Source of the DNA: JBAZOO01 sp041648735
GTDB taxonomy: Bacteria > Verrucomicrobiota > Lentisphaeria > Oligosphaerales > CAITYL01
Direction of reading: 5' to 3'
Assembly: GCA_041648735.1 (NCBI GenBank)
Contig: JBAZOO010000017.1
Coordinates: forward strand, 10,387 to 74,386
DNA length: 64,000 nucleotides
Under the pieces are notes generated by a model. It was given only the letters and a program-made list of their open reading frames with translations, was not told the origin of the DNA and searched no databases. This document shows, piece by piece, positions 61,641 through 64,000 of the stretch (the first letter of the stretch is position 1; each line of letters begins with the position of its first letter). Position numbers and translations under genes: made by a program.

Positions 61641-62747
61641 ATGAAACTGACCTCAGCCCAAATCAAGGAAGCCGCCTTCGCCGCCGGCGCCGGCGACGTC
61701 GGCATCGCCAACATCGAGCGCTTCAAGAACGCCCCCCGCGGCATGCATCCGCTCAACATCTTCCCCGACTGCAAGTCGGTCATCACCATCGTCCAGCCGA
61801 TCCCCCGCGGCAGCTACCGCGGCATCACCGAGGGGACGCACTGGGCCAACTACACCTTCTACAGCTACAACCGCCTCAACACCCTGTTCCGGCCAGCGGT
61901 GACCTACGCCACCGCCTGCTTCATCGAGGACCACGGCTGGGAAGCGGTGCCGCTCTACCCCGGCGTGCCCGAACGCCCCGGCATCCGCCCGCCCGTCGCC
62001 CCAGGACGCCCCGCGGCGGAGATCAACATCAACGTGCGCATCGCCGCCGTCGCCTGCGGCCTGGGTGAAATCGGCTGGTCCAAGGTCTTCCTGACCAAGA
62101 AGTTCGGACCGCGAGTGCGCCTGGGCACCATTCTCACCGACGCGGAACTGGAACCGGATCCGCTGCTGAAGCCGGGCACCTTCTGCAACCGCTGCCTACG
62201 CTGCGTCAAGGACTGCCCCGGCGGCGCCATTCCCAAGCCGGACGAGCGCCCGCCGATCCGCATCCAGATCGACGACCAGGTCTACGAGTGGGGCGACGTC
62301 CACATGGGCCGCTGCACCCTCACCCACCACGGCCTGAACTGGGAAGCGTCCCCGTTCCTGAAGAAGGACTTCCCCGGCCTGGACCTGGACGTGCGCCACA
62401 GCACCATGTCCGAAGAGGCGGCCTACAAGATCACCTACCCCATGGCCAGCAGCAAATGGGGCGCGTCGCCCGAGTTTCCGGCCGACTCCTGCATGACCTA
62501 CTACGACCAGATCAAAAGCCACACCGACTACTTCGCCGTGTGCGGCGCGAAGGGCTGCATCCGCGCCTGCATGGATTCCCTGGAAAAACGCAAGGCCATC
62601 GCCCAGTGCGGGTTCCACACCGCCGTCTCCCCGCGGCCAGCCTGGAAACTCACCCCGCCCCGGGACGATGAGACCGGCGGCATCGCGGAAGGCAAGTTCC
62701 CCGAAACCTACAACCACCCCGATCCCAATCCGGGCTCCTGGATCTGA
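61641..62747 (+). CDS. Fe-S protein, second paralogue of the same family
   Basis: The 368-residue protein shares the fold of the previous gene (DVGIANIERF, FPDCKSVITIVQPIP, DHGWEAVPLYPGVPE, ACGLGEIGWSKVFLTKKFGPRVRLGTILTDAELEPDP) followed by a [4Fe-4S] motif CNRCLRCVKDCPGGAI. It carries a longer C-terminal part with the cysteine-rich segment YFAVCGAKGCIRACMD. No twin-arginine signal is present, so both proteins are cytoplasmic. The tandem pair and the single operator suggest they form a complex. Whether a corrinoid is bound cannot be told. Confidence 0.85.
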   Translation: MKLTSAQIKEAAFAAGAGDVGIANIERFKNAPRGMHPLNIFPDCKSVITIVQPIPRGSYRGITEGTHWANYTFYSYNRLNTLFRPAVTYATACFIEDHGWEAVPLYPGVPERPGIRPPVAPGRPAAEININVRIAAVACGLGEIGWSKVFLTKKFGPRVRLGTILTDAELEPDPLLKPGTFCNRCLRCVKDCPGGAIPKPDERPPIRIQIDDQVYEWGDVHMGRCTLTHHGLNWEASPFLKKDFPGLDLDVRHSTMSEEAAYKITYPMASSKWGASPEFPADSCMTYYDQIKSHTDYFAVCGAKGCIRACMDSLEKRKAIAQCGFHTAVSPRPAWKLTPPRDDETGGIAEGKFPETYNHPDPNPGSWI

Positions 62748-62863
62748 CGCTGGCCGACGTGATCGCCCGGCCATGACACGCCCCCATTGGAGCTGACCCA
62801 TGTGGCTCTTCACCACCTCCGGCTTCCGCCGCGTCCGCGTCCGCGACCGCGCCCAGTGGAACA

Positions 62864-62948
62864 TGGTGCGAGAGGCGGGACTCGAACCCGCACGCCTTGC
62901 GGCGCTGGAACCTAAATCCAGTGCGTCTGCCAATTCCGCCACTCTCGC
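62864..62948 (-). tRNA. tRNA-Leu (anticodon UAG)
   Basis: Acceptor GCGAGAG pairs with CTCTCGC, the anticodon stem ACTGG with CCAG(C) flanks ATTTAGGTT, and a long variable arm (CGCCGCAAGGCG) is typical of Leu tRNAs. CCA is encoded. The anticodon TAG reads CUA and, by wobble, other CUN codons. Confidence 0.95.
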
Positions 62949-63018
62949 GCTCCTCCGGCCAGGGGCGCTGTACCATAGCCCGCCTTTGCCCGGCCGCCCC
63001 GCCCCCGCCCGCCGGCCT

Positions 63019-63948
63019 TCACCGGCGGTTGCCGGGGAAGGGCTGCTCGGCGCGGAAGTCGGGGAGGAAGCCGCTCCCCTCGTCGAGTTCCTGGGTGTAG
63101 ACGTGCTCAAAGCCGAGGTCGGCAACCCGCTCGCGGACGGCCTCGTACTCGCCATGGCTCAGGCCGCGGGCGAGCGCGCCTTGGCCGGCGCAGGCGGGCA
63201 TCGGCCGGTACTGGCTCATGACGGAAAGCGGCAGCCCCGGCCCAAACTCGCGGTGCAGCAGCTCCAGGGTTTGCAGGCTGTTTTCGACCTGCCCCGGCAG
63301 CACCAGGTGGCGGACCAGCACGCCGCCGCGGGCCGGCTGGCGGCCGGTCGGGTCGAAGGGGGTGAGGAAGCCGCGGGCCGAGACCATCCGCCGCAGCGCC
63401 GCCAGCGCAATCTCCGGATAGGCGGCGTCGCCCATGCAGAGCTTGGCCAGTGCGGAGTCCGCAAACTTGAAGTCGGGCAGGAAGATCTCCATCAGTTCCG
63501 CCACCTCCGGGATCAGTCCGGGGAGCTGGTAGCCGGAGCAGTTGTAGAGGAAGGGCAGCGTCGCCCCCTCGGCACGGAGTTGGCGGCAGGCCTGGCGGAT
63601 GTGGGGCCAGAAATGGTCGGGGCTGACGAAGTTGAGGTTGTGCACCCCGCTGGCCGCCAGCCGGCGCAGTTCCGCCAACAGCTCCTCCGGGGTGACCACG
63701 AAACCCTCCGTGGTGCCGGCCGCGGAAATCTGGATGTTCTGGCAGAAGAGGCAATGGGAGGGGCAGCCGCAGAAGAAGACGGTGCCCGAGCCGTGGCTGC
63801 CGGAAAAGGCGGGCTCCTCGCCGTGATGCGCGCCGATGTAGGAGACGCGGCAGTCGGCGGTCATGCCGCAGACCCCGGTGCGGCCGGCGGTGCGGTCGAC
63901 GCCGCAGCGGCGGGGGCAGAGTTGGCAATGGCGGTATTCGGGGAACAT
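63019..63948 (-). CDS. Radical SAM protein, PflA-activase-like
   Basis: The 309-residue protein has an N-terminal cysteine-rich block (HCQLCPRRCGVDR, GVCGM) and the radical SAM cluster motif C-x3-C-x2-C in GCPSHCLFCQNIQISA. Sequences such as LPFLYNCSGYQLPGLIPEVAELMEIFLPDFKFAD and VLVRHLVLPGQVENS match the YgiQ-unrelated, pyruvate-formate-lyase-activase-like family often called AmmeMemoRadiSam-type. Its substrate is unknown. The first Met at 63946-63948 has GGGGGAGG in its leader. It carries a GCGGAGTCCGC motif at 63452-63462. A 7-bp tandem repeat lies just upstream. Confidence 0.88.
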   Translation of the reverse strand: MFPEYRHCQLCPRRCGVDRTAGRTGVCGMTADCRVSYIGAHHGEEPAFSGSHGSGTVFFCGCPSHCLFCQNIQISAAGTTEGFVVTPEELLAELRRLAASGVHNLNFVSPDHFWPHIRQACRQLRAEGATLPFLYNCSGYQLPGLIPEVAELMEIFLPDFKFADSALAKLCMGDAAYPEIALAALRRMVSARGFLTPFDPTGRQPARGGVLVRHLVLPGQVENSLQTLELLHREFGPGLPLSVMSQYRPMPACAGQGALARGLSHGEYEAVRERVADLGFEHVYTQELDEGSGFLPDFRAEQPFPGNRR

Positions 63949-63964
63949 GGGGGAGGTACGCGGG

Positions 63965-63999
63965 GGGCTGCGGGCTGCGGGCTGCGGGCTGCGGGCTGC
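63965..63999. repeat. Tandem 7-bp repeat (GGGCTGC), five copies
   Basis: Five perfect head-to-tail copies of GGGCTGC reach the window edge, upstream of the radical SAM gene. The full length cannot be seen. Confidence 0.85.
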
Positions 64000-64000
64000 G

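Overview
The window is 64 kb of GC-rich bacterial DNA, roughly 70 percent GC by eye. Gene families point to the Planctomycetes-Verrucomicrobia-Lentisphaerae (PVC) group, most likely a Lentisphaerae-like anaerobe. The clues are a sulfatase beside an IclR regulator, a Gfo/Idh/MocA oxidoreductase, an AraC regulator divergent from a UroD-family and FAD-dependent enzyme pair, a DUF4190/pseudopilin-like membrane protein, and a broken pseudopilin tail of the kind abundant in Lentisphaerae. This placement is inference; no rRNA is present. Promoters stand out as AT-rich islands of the form TTGACN-N16/17-TATACT. Three tRNAs are present: Arg(CCG), Leu(UAG) and Lys(CUU).

Layout. 1-5.2 kb: a partial gene, a PurM-like enzyme divergent from an IclR-sulfatase operon, and a Gfo/Idh/MocA oxidoreductase. 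5.3-7.1 kb: a small structured RNA with its own promoter and terminator, then der. 7.1-12.1 kb: a three-gene minus-strand operon encoding a PTS EIIA/opine-dehydrogenase fusion, a B12-binding mutase-like enzyme and an asparagine-synthetase-like enzyme lacking the glutaminase cysteine. 12.4-15.7 kb: a translationally coupled signalling operon of solute-binding protein, histidine kinase and response regulator. 15.7-18.7 kb: an RluB/RsuA-type pseudouridine synthase, a lipoprotein and a PD-(D/E)XK nuclease. 18.8-20.6 kb: a lower-GC toxin-antitoxin cluster in which brnT and a DUF4160 gene are frameshifted. 21-27.4 kb: a membrane spermidine-synthase-like protein, FAD oxidoreductase, UroD-family enzyme and AraC regulator. 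27.5-31.1 kb: eno, the DUF4190 protein (which carries a 54-bp copy of the eno leader and start), cysE and dtd. 31.2-36.7 kb: an Xre-RES toxin-antitoxin pair, a NYN-domain protein, a metallophosphoesterase, an HNH endonuclease, rdgB and a PHP phosphoesterase. 36.8-43.5 kb: rpsT, a squalene-cyclase-like repeat protein, a membrane hydrolase-like protein, a DegT aminotransferase, tRNA-Arg and an ExbB-ExbD-TonB-like operon. 43.5-52 kb: a DUF362 ferredoxin-like protein, a broken regulator, creD, and a 4.6-kb stretch of decayed IS4, ISL3 and IS91 pieces plus a GH16 glucanase, bounded by identical 578-bp copies of the creD 3' end, followed by tRNA-Lys. 52-64 kb: thyX, an ACP-ketosynthase pair, pyrG, purF, a Nudix hydrolase, hisC, an IclR regulator divergent from two Fe-S proteins with a clear operator, tRNA-Leu and a radical SAM protein.

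The most unusual global signal is an 11-bp palindrome, GCGGA(C/G)TCCGC, found 13 times in genes and between genes. It has a GANTC core and is distributed like the cyanobacterial HIP1 element. Other notable signals are the captured eno leader, the creD duplication, the unidentified small RNA, and the EIIA-opine dehydrogenase/B12/amidotransferase operon.
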